A stretch of 64,000 bases of DNA, from the NCBI GenBank assembly GCA_035690885.1, contig DASSKC010000014.1, forward strand, positions 10,479 through 74,478, written 5' to 3'. Under the pieces are notes generated by a model. The model searched no databases. It saw only the letters and a list, made by a program, of their open reading frames with translations, and was not told the DNA's origin. Position numbers and translations under genes: made by a program. Positions within the stretch are counted from its first letter, which is position 1, and each line of letters begins with the position of its first letter. Below are positions 8,764 to 16,834 of the stretch, piece after piece. The DNA is from Oleiagrimonas sp035690885. Lineage in GTDB: Bacteria > Pseudomonadota > Gammaproteobacteria > Xanthomonadales > Rhodanobacteraceae.

Positions 8764-10047
8764 ATGTCAAAAAAATGGATCTCTCGCATCGCGCTGCTGG
8801 TGCTGGGGGCCGTGCTCATGTACGTGATCGGCATGGCCTGGCTCAACATGCGCGTCCCGGACACCGGCGTCGAGCACTTGGTCGGCCATGTCGGCGCGGT
8901 GGAAAGCCCGCAATTCGAGCGCGAGGCAGCCGCCCTGCTCGGCTCGCAAGTGATCAGCGGCAACACGGTTCAGGACTACCAGAACGGTGCCAACTTCTTC
9001 CCCCCGATGCTGGCCGACATCCGTTCGGCGCAAGTGAGCATCAACCTCGAAAGCTATATTTTTCGCGACAGCCACATCGGCATGCGCTTCGCCAAGGCAT
9101 TGGCCGAGCGCGCCCGCGCCGGCGTCAAGGTGCATGTGCTGGTCGACTGGATCGGTTCGTTTGACAGCGACAAGGTCGCCAGGCGGCTGCGTGCCGCAGG
9201 CGTGAAATTTCGCTATTTCCGCCCGCTGCGCTGGCGCACGCTCGACCGCCTCAACAATCGCAGCCATCGCAAGTTGATGATCGTCGACGGGCGTATCGGC
9301 TGGACCGGCGGCTTCGGGATCGACGACATATGGACCGGCCATGCCGACAGCGGTGATGTCAAACGCGACATGATGTTCCGCATCCGCGGGCCGGTCGTCG
9401 CGCGCATGCAGGGACTGTTCGGCAACGACTGGACCACGGCCACCGGCAACCTGCTGGCCGGCGCCGACTACTACCCGTCGCTGCATGAACAGGGGCACGT
9501 GACCGTGCAATTGCAAGCCAGTGCGCCGCGCGGTGGGCGGCGCAACGTGGAACTGATGTTCCTTCTCGCCATCCGCGGTGCACGTTCCAGCATTGATCTG
9601 GAATCGGCGTACTTCGTGCCCGACCCGCTGATGCGCACAGCGCTCCTGGATGCGTTGTCGCGCGGCGTGCGCGTGCGCATCATCGTCCCGGGACATTTTC
9701 TCGACAGCGGCATCACCCTGCACGCATCACAAGCAACCTGGGGCGATTACCTCGCCGCCGGCGCGAAGATCTACCGTTTTCAGCCATCCATGCTGCACAG
9801 CAAGTTGATGATCGTCGACGACTATCTGGTCATCGGCGGATCGTCCAATTTCGATTACCGCTCGTTCAACCTCAATGACGAAGCGGACGTGATGATCTAC
9901 AACCGCCACTTTGCGCGCCACATGGACGCGGTATACAACCACGACATCGCGCAATCGCGCCGGGTGTCGTTGTCGGAATGGCAAGACCGGTCATGGACGC
10001 ACAAGTTTGTCGACGACTTCTGGTGGCTGTTCTCGCCGCAATTGTGA
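8764..10047 (+). CDS. Phospholipase D-family protein, cardiolipin synthase-like (ClsB type)
   Basis: A 427-residue protein with one N-terminal membrane helix (about residues 8-29) and two PLD/HKD motifs, HRKLMIVDG at 168-176 and HSKLMIVDD at 345-353, each followed by Gly-rich sequence. Two HKD motifs and a single anchor are typical of cardiolipin synthases that transfer phosphatidyl groups at the inner membrane, but other PLD reactions cannot be excluded. A GTG directly in front (8761) could also serve as start. It follows csbD on the same strand and may be coexpressed in envelope stress. Confidence 0.85.
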   Translation: MSKKWISRIALLVLGAVLMYVIGMAWLNMRVPDTGVEHLVGHVGAVESPQFEREAAALLGSQVISGNTVQDYQNGANFFPPMLADIRSAQVSINLESYIFRDSHIGMRFAKALAERARAGVKVHVLVDWIGSFDSDKVARRLRAAGVKFRYFRPLRWRTLDRLNNRSHRKLMIVDGRIGWTGGFGIDDIWTGHADSGDVKRDMMFRIRGPVVARMQGLFGNDWTTATGNLLAGADYYPSLHEQGHVTVQLQASAPRGGRRNVELMFLLAIRGARSSIDLESAYFVPDPLMRTALLDALSRGVRVRIIVPGHFLDSGITLHASQATWGDYLAAGAKIYRFQPSMLHSKLMIVDDYLVIGGSSNFDYRSFNLNDEADVMIYNRHFARHMDAVYNHDIAQSRRVSLSEWQDRSWTHKFVDDFWWLFSPQL

Positions 10048-10261
10048 ATGCGCACGAAGCGCCAGCATGAACGCCATATCAACGCCCTGAATGCATGCCA
10101 TCGAACAACAGGCAAATTGATGCCCGATTCAGTCCTGCCGGTCCACGCTTTGTGCATTGGTGACGGAAAGCCGACCCGAGCCAGCCGTGTCCCGGCATAC
10201 CGCCTTGCATGGTCGTCGCATCGTTCGCGACCTTCGGCTTGTCCGATTAAAGGAGGACATC

Positions 10262-10861
10262 ATGCAACCCAGAATACTGACTCTCGCCATCGCATCCGGC
10301 CTGGTCGCGGGCATGTTCACACTGACCCCGACCGCGCATGCCGCTGCCTCGGCTGCATATGGTGCCGGCAACACCTCGTCACGTGTCGCCGCGGCAACGG
10401 CCATGTCGTCGCCGGCGATGCAAGACGATTCCGACGCCATGCAGGACACCGGCGACTCGGAGTTCAAGCCCAACGACACCATCAGCTGCGAAATGGACTA
10501 CACCCTGACCGGATGGTCGGTGTTCTACAAATCGGCCAGCGGCAACGGCACGGTCAAATGCAGCAACGGCAAGACCATGAAAGTGGTGCTGAACGTCACC
10601 GGTGGTGGACTCACCGTGGGCCATTATCAGGTCAACGACGGCCATGGCGATTTCACCGCCGTCAGCCGCATCAACCAGGTGCTTGGCGACTACGCCATGG
10701 CCACGGCACATGCCGGCGCGGCAAAGAGCTCGCGCGCCATGGTGCTGACCAACGGTGACACGTCGCTTACCCTCACCGGTACCGGCAACGGCTGGAACAT
10801 CGGCGCCGGCTTTGCCTCGTTCTCGATCAAGCGCGCGTCGGCCGCCGGAATGAACGACTGA
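10262..10861 (+). CDS. Secreted protein of unknown function
   Basis: A 199-residue protein with a clear Sec signal peptide (MQPRILTLAIASGLVAGMFT, cleavage likely after AHA). A Ser/Ala/Met/Asp-rich linker comes next, then a compact domain from about residue 70 (CEMDYTLTGWSVFYKSASG) with a Gly-rich core and a regular beta-strand pattern to the end. Two Cys in the mature domain could form a disulfide. A very strong AAAGGAGG ribosome-binding site precedes the ATG at 10262. I do not recognise the family. It stands alone, with 214 bases upstream and palindromic repeats downstream. Confidence 0.7.
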   Translation: MQPRILTLAIASGLVAGMFTLTPTAHAAASAAYGAGNTSSRVAAATAMSSPAMQDDSDAMQDTGDSEFKPNDTISCEMDYTLTGWSVFYKSASGNGTVKCSNGKTMKVVLNVTGGGLTVGHYQVNDGHGDFTAVSRINQVLGDYAMATAHAGAAKSSRAMVLTNGDTSLTLTGTGNGWNIGAGFASFSIKRASAAGMND

Positions 10862-10900
10862 CCGCACCGGGACCGTTGATGCCTTGCGGCATTACCTATT

Positions 10901-10991
10901 CGCGGCTTCCGCCGCTCCTACGAACGCTTCGAACGAGCGGCTTCCGCCAATCCTGCAAACGCAACGCACTGTAGGAGCGGCGGAAGCCGCG
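10901..10991. repeat. Paired REP-like palindrome (CGCGGCTTCCGCCGCTCCTAC family), copy 1
   Basis: CGCGGCTTCCGCCGCTCCTAC at 10901-10921 and its exact inverse at 10971-10991, separated by a partly related degenerate copy (AGCGGCTTCCGCC). The same unit occurs at 45017-45102, and a variant at 33534-33612. They lie between genes and probably form a long hairpin in transcripts running either way. Confidence 0.85.
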
Positions 10992-11062
10992 ATAGCGCAC
11001 ACGCACACGGTCAGCACCACGCGCTGCCAACTGCATCACGCTCCACCCACGCGCCAACGCCG

Positions 11063-12310
11063 TCATACCGCAACGCGGTGCCCGCGAGCATCCTTGTGGA
11101 ACCCGAATACGCAGTAGGCGACAAACAGCCCGACAGCGACCGTGGTCAGCACCAGGAACACGATCGGAATGTCGATCACGGTGCTCATGTGCAGCAGGCT
11201 CATCGCCAAAGTCGCCAGCGCGGCCACCCCCATGCGGATGAAACCCAGCATCGATGATGCCGATCCGGCGGTCTGCTTGAACGGCGCCAGCGCGTGCGCG
11301 GTCGTCACCGGAACCACCAGCCCAACGCCGATGAAGGCCGTGCCGATCGGCGCCAGATACATGGCCAGCGTGCCATCCTTGCCCGGCCCCATTGCCACCA
11401 GCAACAAGGCCACCGACGACAACGCCAGCAGCGTCATGCCGCCACCGACGATCCACAGATGCGAGATGCGAGGCGTCAGCCAGGCGCAGGTTGCCGCGCC
11501 GATCACGAAGGCCACCAGAATGCCGATGGCGACAATGACGATGCCGGTGCTGCCGCGATCGAGCACATCGAGCACCAGGTCCGGCGCACCGATCAGTGCG
11601 GTATAGACCACGCCGATGCACAACCCTCCGAGCAACGCGTTGAACAGGAACTGCGGCATGACCAGCGTGCGACGGTAATTGCCCCACAAGCGCGACGCTT
11701 GCAGTGCACGATGATTCAGGCGCAGGTTGGTTTCGGGCATGTATCGCCACACCAGCCAGAACAGTGTCACCGCCAGCAGCGCCAACACCGCGAAGTTGCC
11801 ATGCCAGCCAATGGGCGTGCGTTGCACATAGGTGCCGGCGACGGGGCCGATCGCCGGTGCCAGCGCAAAAGCGGCGTTGATCTTGGCGTACACGCGTTGG
11901 CGCTTGTCCGCCGAAAACGCGTCGCGCACCGCGGCATCGGCAATCACGCCGCCGGCACAGGCGCCAACGCCCTGCACCAGGCGTCCGACGATCAGCGGTT
12001 CGATGGAAAAGCTCAACATGCACAACAACGAGCCGACAATCAGTATGCCGGTGCCGACAAGGATCAATGGCCGCCGTCCGTAGCGATCGGACATCGGACC
12101 GTAGACCAGCTGGCTGACCGCCGAGCCGATCAGGTACGACGTCATGGTGAACTGCACCATGTCGTAATTGGCATGCAACGCCTGCGCGATGGACGGGAGC
12201 GCCGGCGTGTACTCGGTGTCGCCGAATGGCCCGACAGCCATCATGAACGCCAACAGCGCCAGTGCCGGCTTCGGCACCTGCGAGCGTGACCCGCGCGCGT
12301 TCAATGCCAT
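11063..12310 (-). CDS. Bcr/CflA family multidrug efflux MFS transporter
   Basis: A 415-residue, 12-helix MFS antiporter of the DHA1 Bcr/CflA group. Family marks are PALPSIAQALHANYDMVQFT near the N-terminus, the loop motif GPMSDRYGRRPLILVG, and the motif C region APAIGPVAGTYVQ. I chose the Met at 12310 because the longer reading would add a polar tail before helix 1. Likely role: proton-driven export of drugs such as bicyclomycin or chloramphenicol analogues (family knowledge; substrate not shown). It is divergent from a second MFS gene. Confidence 0.85.
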   Translation of the reverse strand: MALNARGSRSQVPKPALALLAFMMAVGPFGDTEYTPALPSIAQALHANYDMVQFTMTSYLIGSAVSQLVYGPMSDRYGRRPLILVGTGILIVGSLLCMLSFSIEPLIVGRLVQGVGACAGGVIADAAVRDAFSADKRQRVYAKINAAFALAPAIGPVAGTYVQRTPIGWHGNFAVLALLAVTLFWLVWRYMPETNLRLNHRALQASRLWGNYRRTLVMPQFLFNALLGGLCIGVVYTALIGAPDLVLDVLDRGSTGIVIVAIGILVAFVIGAATCAWLTPRISHLWIVGGGMTLLALSSVALLLVAMGPGKDGTLAMYLAPIGTAFIGVGLVVPVTTAHALAPFKQTAGSASSMLGFIRMGVAALATLAMSLLHMSTVIDIPIVFLVLTTVAVGLFVAYCVFGFHKDARGHRVAV

Positions 12311-12422
12311 GCTCCGCGCATGCACGTGAGGCGCGCGGCACTCGTGCTCGTAGATTGCAAAAGGCATTCGCTGGCAGGTTCGAACAAGTCGGGATTCATC
12401 GTTGGCTGGCTATATTCCGTGC

Positions 12423-13997
12423 ATGGGCAATTCCACCGTATCGTCTGCGGGTACAACCTTGCATGACTGGTTCCTGCGCGATGTGGAGGAACCCCTGGCG
12501 CATGCCGTGGGCGGCACCGCGCGGCTGAAAGTGATCACCCTGCTGGCATGCGTGCTCGCACTCGACGCCGCCGACAAGGCCACGGTCGGTGCCGTCGCCG
12601 CGCAGCTCGAGCAGGCATTGCACATCAGCAACGTGGAGATCGGCTGGCTGGTCACCGCGTCCACCGCGGTCGGCGCCGTGGTCACGCTGCCGTTTGGCGC
12701 ACTGGCCGACCGCATGCCGCGCAATCGGCTGCTGGTCATTGCGATCCTCGTGTGGTCGGTGATGATGGCCGTCGGCGGTGCGGCGACGTCCTACTGGATG
12801 CTTCTGTTGAGTCGCCTGGCACTGGGCGCCGTGGTCGCGGCCGCCGCGCCTTCGGTGATGTCGCTGATCGGCGATTTTTTTCGGCCCGGCGAACGCGGGC
12901 GCATTCTCGGCTACACGCTGGCCGGCGAACTGGTGGGCGTGGCATTCGGGTTTCTGATCTCCGGCAACGTCGCCGCCGTGTTGTCGTGGCGGGCGTCGTT
13001 CTGGGTGTTGGCCGCCGTGGGCTTCGTGCTGGCCGGTGTCATCTGGAAGCTGCTTCCCGAACCGGCGCGAGGTGGTCACGGCATCGTGCCGATCGGTACC
13101 ACCGACATTCCCGACAGCGGCAACACCGATCGCGAACGCGAGCGCGACGAACCGGCTGACTACGACTACGACACATCCGAAGCCGACATCGAACAAGAGG
13201 TCGACGCGCACGACATCGACGCACACCGGTCACAGGTCTTGCGCGACGGGGCGCGCGACATGTCACTGTGGCAGGCGGTCCGTTACGTGCTCTCCAACCG
13301 CACCTACCGCACCTTGATTCTGGTGTCGTCGCTCCGCTACTTCTACTTCACCGGCGTGCGCACGTTCGCCATCGTGTTCATGCGCCATCGTTTCGATCTG
13401 GAGCAGGCGGTAGCCAGCAGCCTGTCGGTCGGGATCGGACTGGGCGCCATCGTCGGCGTGCTGCTGGCCGGTCGCATCGGCGATGCCTTGATTGCACGCG
13501 GTCGCCTCAATGGCCGCGTGTTGATCGGTGCGGTGGCCTACCTGCTGGCCGCCGCGGCATTCCTGCCGGGACTGCTGAGCGGTTCGCTGTGGGTCACTGG
13601 CGGCCTGTTCTTCGTCGCCGCTGCCGGAATCGGTGGTGCCAATCCGGCCGTGGATTCGGCGCGGCTGGACATCATGTATTCGGGTTTGTGGGGGCGTGCC
13701 GAGGGTGTGCGTGCGACCGCGCGCTTCGCACTGGAAGCCATCGCGCCGCCACTGTTCGGTTACGTGTCCTCATGGTTCGACCACGACAACGGCAACGCAT
13801 TGGCCGAAGCGGGCGCTCACAGCGCATCCAGCGGCGGCGGCCTGGGCCAGGCGTTCCTGATCATGCTGGTTGCGCTGGTCGCCGCCGGGTTGCTGCTGTT
13901 GTTGCGCGGATCGAAAACCTACTTGCGCGACGTCGCCACCGCAGTGGCCTCCGAGCGCGCCAGCAGCAGACGCAAGCACGGTGCACGCAACGACTGA
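12423..13997 (+). CDS. MFS transporter with a long acidic central loop
   Basis: A 524-residue MFS protein. Helices 1-6 include the loop motif GALADRMPRNRLLV, and six further helices follow residue 290. Between helices 6 and 7 is an unusually long, highly charged cytoplasmic loop of about 60 residues rich in Asp/Glu/Arg (such as DRERERDEPADYDYD). The second half contains GGANPAVDSARLDIM. The specific subfamily is uncertain; it resembles spinster-like or sugar-phosphate-type carriers. The ATG at 12423 gives a short N-terminal tail. It is divergent from the Bcr/CflA gene and has no regulator beside it. Confidence 0.7.
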   Translation: MGNSTVSSAGTTLHDWFLRDVEEPLAHAVGGTARLKVITLLACVLALDAADKATVGAVAAQLEQALHISNVEIGWLVTASTAVGAVVTLPFGALADRMPRNRLLVIAILVWSVMMAVGGAATSYWMLLLSRLALGAVVAAAAPSVMSLIGDFFRPGERGRILGYTLAGELVGVAFGFLISGNVAAVLSWRASFWVLAAVGFVLAGVIWKLLPEPARGGHGIVPIGTTDIPDSGNTDRERERDEPADYDYDTSEADIEQEVDAHDIDAHRSQVLRDGARDMSLWQAVRYVLSNRTYRTLILVSSLRYFYFTGVRTFAIVFMRHRFDLEQAVASSLSVGIGLGAIVGVLLAGRIGDALIARGRLNGRVLIGAVAYLLAAAAFLPGLLSGSLWVTGGLFFVAAAGIGGANPAVDSARLDIMYSGLWGRAEGVRATARFALEAIAPPLFGYVSSWFDHDNGNALAEAGAHSASSGGGLGQAFLIMLVALVAAGLLLLLRGSKTYLRDVATAVASERASSRRKHGARND

Positions 13998-14033
13998 GCG
14001 ACCGCGCTCGCGACAACAAGCCGGACGCCTTGC

Positions 14034-14591
14034 TTACGCGTCGACGTCCTGGTCTTCCGTCAACGTCTTGATGATGGCGCTGCAAAACGCATCGAGATCA
14101 TCGGGCGTACGGCTGGTTATCAGACCGCGATCAACGACGACTTCCTCGTCGACCCAGTGCGCGCCGGCGTTCTGCAGATCCTGGCGAATGCTCGGCACCG
14201 ATGTCATGCGCCGATCTTTCACCACGCCGGCGTTGATCAGCACCCACGGTCCGTGACACACCGCCGCCACCGGCTTGCATGCGTCGAAAAACGCGCGGGT
14301 GAAATCAAGGATGTCGGAATCGGTGCGCAGCTCGTCGGGGTTGAACAATCCACCGGGAATGACCAGCGCGTCGTAATCGATGCAATCGACGTCGCGGATC
14401 ACTGCGTCGACTTCGACCAGCTGGCCTTTGTCACGATGCCGGAATCCTTGGATGGGATGCTTTCTGGGTGCGATCACGTCGACCCTTGCACCTGCGTCGC
14501 GCAGCACATCGCGCGGTGTTTCCAGTTCGGACTGTTCGATCCCGTCGGTGGCAATGATGGCGATGCAGCGACCCTTGATTGGTTTGGACAT
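14034..14591 (-). CDS. DJ-1/PfpI family protein (type 1 glutamine amidotransferase-like)
   Basis: A 185-residue cytoplasmic protein of the PfpI/YhbO group. The nucleophile elbow AVCHGPW carries the conserved Cys-His pair, an upstream acidic residue sits in IEQSELE, and the oxyanion region is VIPGG. Such proteins act as stress-induced chaperone/deglycase or amidase-like enzymes; the activity is debated. The ATG at 14591 has AGGAGAA 8-9 bases upstream. It is the last gene of a minus-strand operon headed by a TPP enzyme. Confidence 0.88.
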   Translation of the reverse strand: MSKPIKGRCIAIIATDGIEQSELETPRDVLRDAGARVDVIAPRKHPIQGFRHRDKGQLVEVDAVIRDVDCIDYDALVIPGGLFNPDELRTDSDILDFTRAFFDACKPVAAVCHGPWVLINAGVVKDRRMTSVPSIRQDLQNAGAHWVDEEVVVDRGLITSRTPDDLDAFCSAIIKTLTEDQDVDA

Positions 14592-14656
14592 GGTGATGTT
14601 CTCCTGTAGTGAGCGATGAACGTTTGGCTGCAGGCAACCGGGGTGTCTGCGAACGA

Positions 14657-15667
14657 TCAGTTTCCGCGGCGTCGGCGACCATGTCGGACCACGCCACACG
14701 CGGCCGCCACGGCCACCACACCGGCGGCAGCGGCGACGATGCCGCGATGGGTATCCGCCCACAGCTGCACGCTGTAACGGCGTGAGCGACTGTCGAAGCG
14801 GCCATGCGTGCCGTAGTCGGCCTGCACCGCGTGCTGCAGATTGTCGGGCCGGTCATCGGGTATGTCGCGTTCGCCTTTCTGGCTCTGATAAGCGCTTTTG
14901 GCCAACACGCGATCGGCCAACCAAGGGGCAAGTTTGTTGCCATAAATGGCCTTGACGGCGGGGAAGCCGACGCACAGTTCACGCCGCCGATGCCGCGCGG
15001 CCCAGTGGATGCCGCGCGCCGCCACTTCCGGCTGGTAAATCGGCGGCACCGGTTGCGGACGTTTGGCCAAGTGCGTGCGCGCCCATTCGAACTGCGGCGT
15101 GTTGAATGCGGACAACTGCACCATGGTGACGTGAATGGCGCTTTTTTCGTGCATCAGTTCCACACGCAACGCATCGGTGAATCCACGGATCGCGAACTTG
15201 GCGCCGCAATAAGCGGCCTGCAGGGGCACGGCGCGATAAGCCAGTGCGGAGCCCACCTGCACGATGGTGCCGCGATTGCGCTCGCGCATGCGTTTGAGCG
15301 CGGCCATGGTGCCGTGCACCGCGCCCAGATAGGTCACTTCCGTAGCGCGTCGGAACTCGGCCGCGGGGATGTCGTGAACCGGTGCGAACACGGTGGCCAT
15401 GGCCGCGTTGATCCACACGTCGATGGGACCAAGTTCGTTTTCGATGCGCGAAGCGGCGGCCTCCACCTGCTCGGCGTCGGATACATCCACACCGATGGCG
15501 AGCGCGTGTCCGCCCAATTGGCGAACCTCTGCAGCCGCGCCCTCGAGCGCTGCATTGTCGCGCGCCAGCAGTGCGACGCTGGCGCCGTCGCGAGCGAATG
15601 CCTGCGCGGTGGCGCGGCCGACACCGGCCGATGCGCCGGTGATGACCACGACCTGTTTGTTTTTCAT
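14657..15667 (-). CDS. SDR family oxidoreductase with C-terminal membrane tail
   Basis: A 336-residue short-chain dehydrogenase/reductase. The NAD(P)-binding motif TGASAGVG is near the N-terminus and the catalytic Ser...YxxxK is seen as VGSALAYR...AAYCGAKFA. The VDVSDAEQ segment reports the cofactor loop. After the SDR fold come about 80 residues with a charged linker (SQKGERDIPDDRPDN) and a final hydrophobic helix (GIVAAAAGVVAVAAACGVV), suggesting membrane attachment. The start at 15667 gives the usual MKNKQVVVITG opening. It lies between the enolase-superfamily and DJ-1 genes; substrate unknown. Confidence 0.85.
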   Translation of the reverse strand: MKNKQVVVITGASAGVGRATAQAFARDGASVALLARDNAALEGAAAEVRQLGGHALAIGVDVSDAEQVEAAASRIENELGPIDVWINAAMATVFAPVHDIPAAEFRRATEVTYLGAVHGTMAALKRMRERNRGTIVQVGSALAYRAVPLQAAYCGAKFAIRGFTDALRVELMHEKSAIHVTMVQLSAFNTPQFEWARTHLAKRPQPVPPIYQPEVAARGIHWAARHRRRELCVGFPAVKAIYGNKLAPWLADRVLAKSAYQSQKGERDIPDDRPDNLQHAVQADYGTHGRFDSRSRRYSVQLWADTHRGIVAAAAGVVAVAAACGVVRHGRRRRGN

Positions 15668-15721
15668 GAGACTCTCCGGTTTGTTTGATGAGGGTGTCGT
15701 GCATTTCACGATGCAGCAGCG

Positions 15722-16834
15722 TCAGCCGGCATCGACGTGCACTTCGTAATCGGTGACGTCCGCGGCTTTCAATTCCAGGCCGAGACCGGGTCGGTCGCGA
15801 TCGACACGCAACGCACCGCAACGCAATGCGGGCAGCCCGTCGAAGAGCATCGACTCGATGCGTGTGTGGTCGTGGAAGTATTCGATGTTGATCACGTTGT
15901 CGAGCGCGCTGCACACATGCGCGTGCAACGCCGGCGCGCAATGCGCGGAAACCGGAACGCCGTGCGCATGCGCCAGCGAGGCCGCGCGCATGAAGCCGGT
16001 AAAGCCGCCGCAGCGGGTCGTGTCGACTTGCAGCACGTCGACCGCACCGGCGTCGAGCATGCGCCGGAAATACCAGTCGTCCCAACCGTACTCGCCGGCG
16101 GCCAGCGCCATCGGCGCGGGCAAACGTGCGCGCAACCAGGCCAGGTTTTCCAGGTCGTCGGAGGACACCGGCTCTTCGTACCAGCGCACATCGTCATCGG
16201 CAAAACGCTCGGCTTGCGCCAACGCCTGACGCGGCGTGTACGCGCCATTGGCATCAACCATCAGCGCCGCGCCAGCGCCAATGGCCGTCTTTGCCGCGTG
16301 CACGCGCGCGGGATCCTTTGCCGGGTGCGTACCGACTTTCATCTTGACCCGGTGGATGCCTTTCGCGGCCCAGCCGCCAAGCTGCTTTTGCAGGCGTTCG
16401 ACATCGTAGGTGGTGAAACCGCCACTGCCGTACACCGGCACGCTCGCGCGCGCCGCACCCATCAAATCGACCACGCTGACGTCGTGCAGACGCGCCTTGA
16501 GGTCCCACAGCGCGTGATCGAGCGCGGCAATCGCCATCAGTCCCACACCCGGCCGGCCAATGTTGCGCAGCGCCCGGTTCATGTGCTCCCAGGCACCGGG
16601 GATGTCATCGGGATCACGATCCATGAGGCAGCCGCACAACGGCCCCTTGATCAACGCGGCGATGGCACGATGGCCATAGGTGTAGCCGATGCCGATGGCG
16701 TCACCGGCATACACCTGTGCGGTCACGATGGTGGTGCTGTCCCAGGCGATGGTGCCGTCGGCTTCCGGCGCGTCGGTGGGGATGGTCCAGGCCTTGGCTT
16801 CAACGCGCCCGATCGGCGGCAACGACGTTCTCAC
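15722..16834 (-). CDS. Mandelate racemase/muconate lactonizing enzyme family protein (enolase superfamily)
   Basis: A 370-residue enolase-superfamily enzyme that abstracts a proton alpha to a carboxylate. A KMKVG motif provides the catalytic Lys, the Mg ligands are in MVDANG, WYEEP and AAGEYGW, and Asp/His of the mandelate-racemase subgroup appear in VDTTRCGG and VSAHCAP. It is most likely a sugar-acid dehydratase or racemase/epimerase. The start overlaps the stop of the upstream TPP-enzyme gene by 4 bases (ATGA), so the two are translationally coupled. Substrate not predictable. Confidence 0.85.
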   Translation of the reverse strand: MRTSLPPIGRVEAKAWTIPTDAPEADGTIAWDSTTIVTAQVYAGDAIGIGYTYGHRAIAALIKGPLCGCLMDRDPDDIPGAWEHMNRALRNIGRPGVGLMAIAALDHALWDLKARLHDVSVVDLMGAARASVPVYGSGGFTTYDVERLQKQLGGWAAKGIHRVKMKVGTHPAKDPARVHAAKTAIGAGAALMVDANGAYTPRQALAQAERFADDDVRWYEEPVSSDDLENLAWLRARLPAPMALAAGEYGWDDWYFRRMLDAGAVDVLQVDTTRCGGFTGFMRAASLAHAHGVPVSAHCAPALHAHVCSALDNVINIEYFHDHTRIESMLFDGLPALRCGALRVDRDRPGLGLELKAADVTDYEVHVDAG

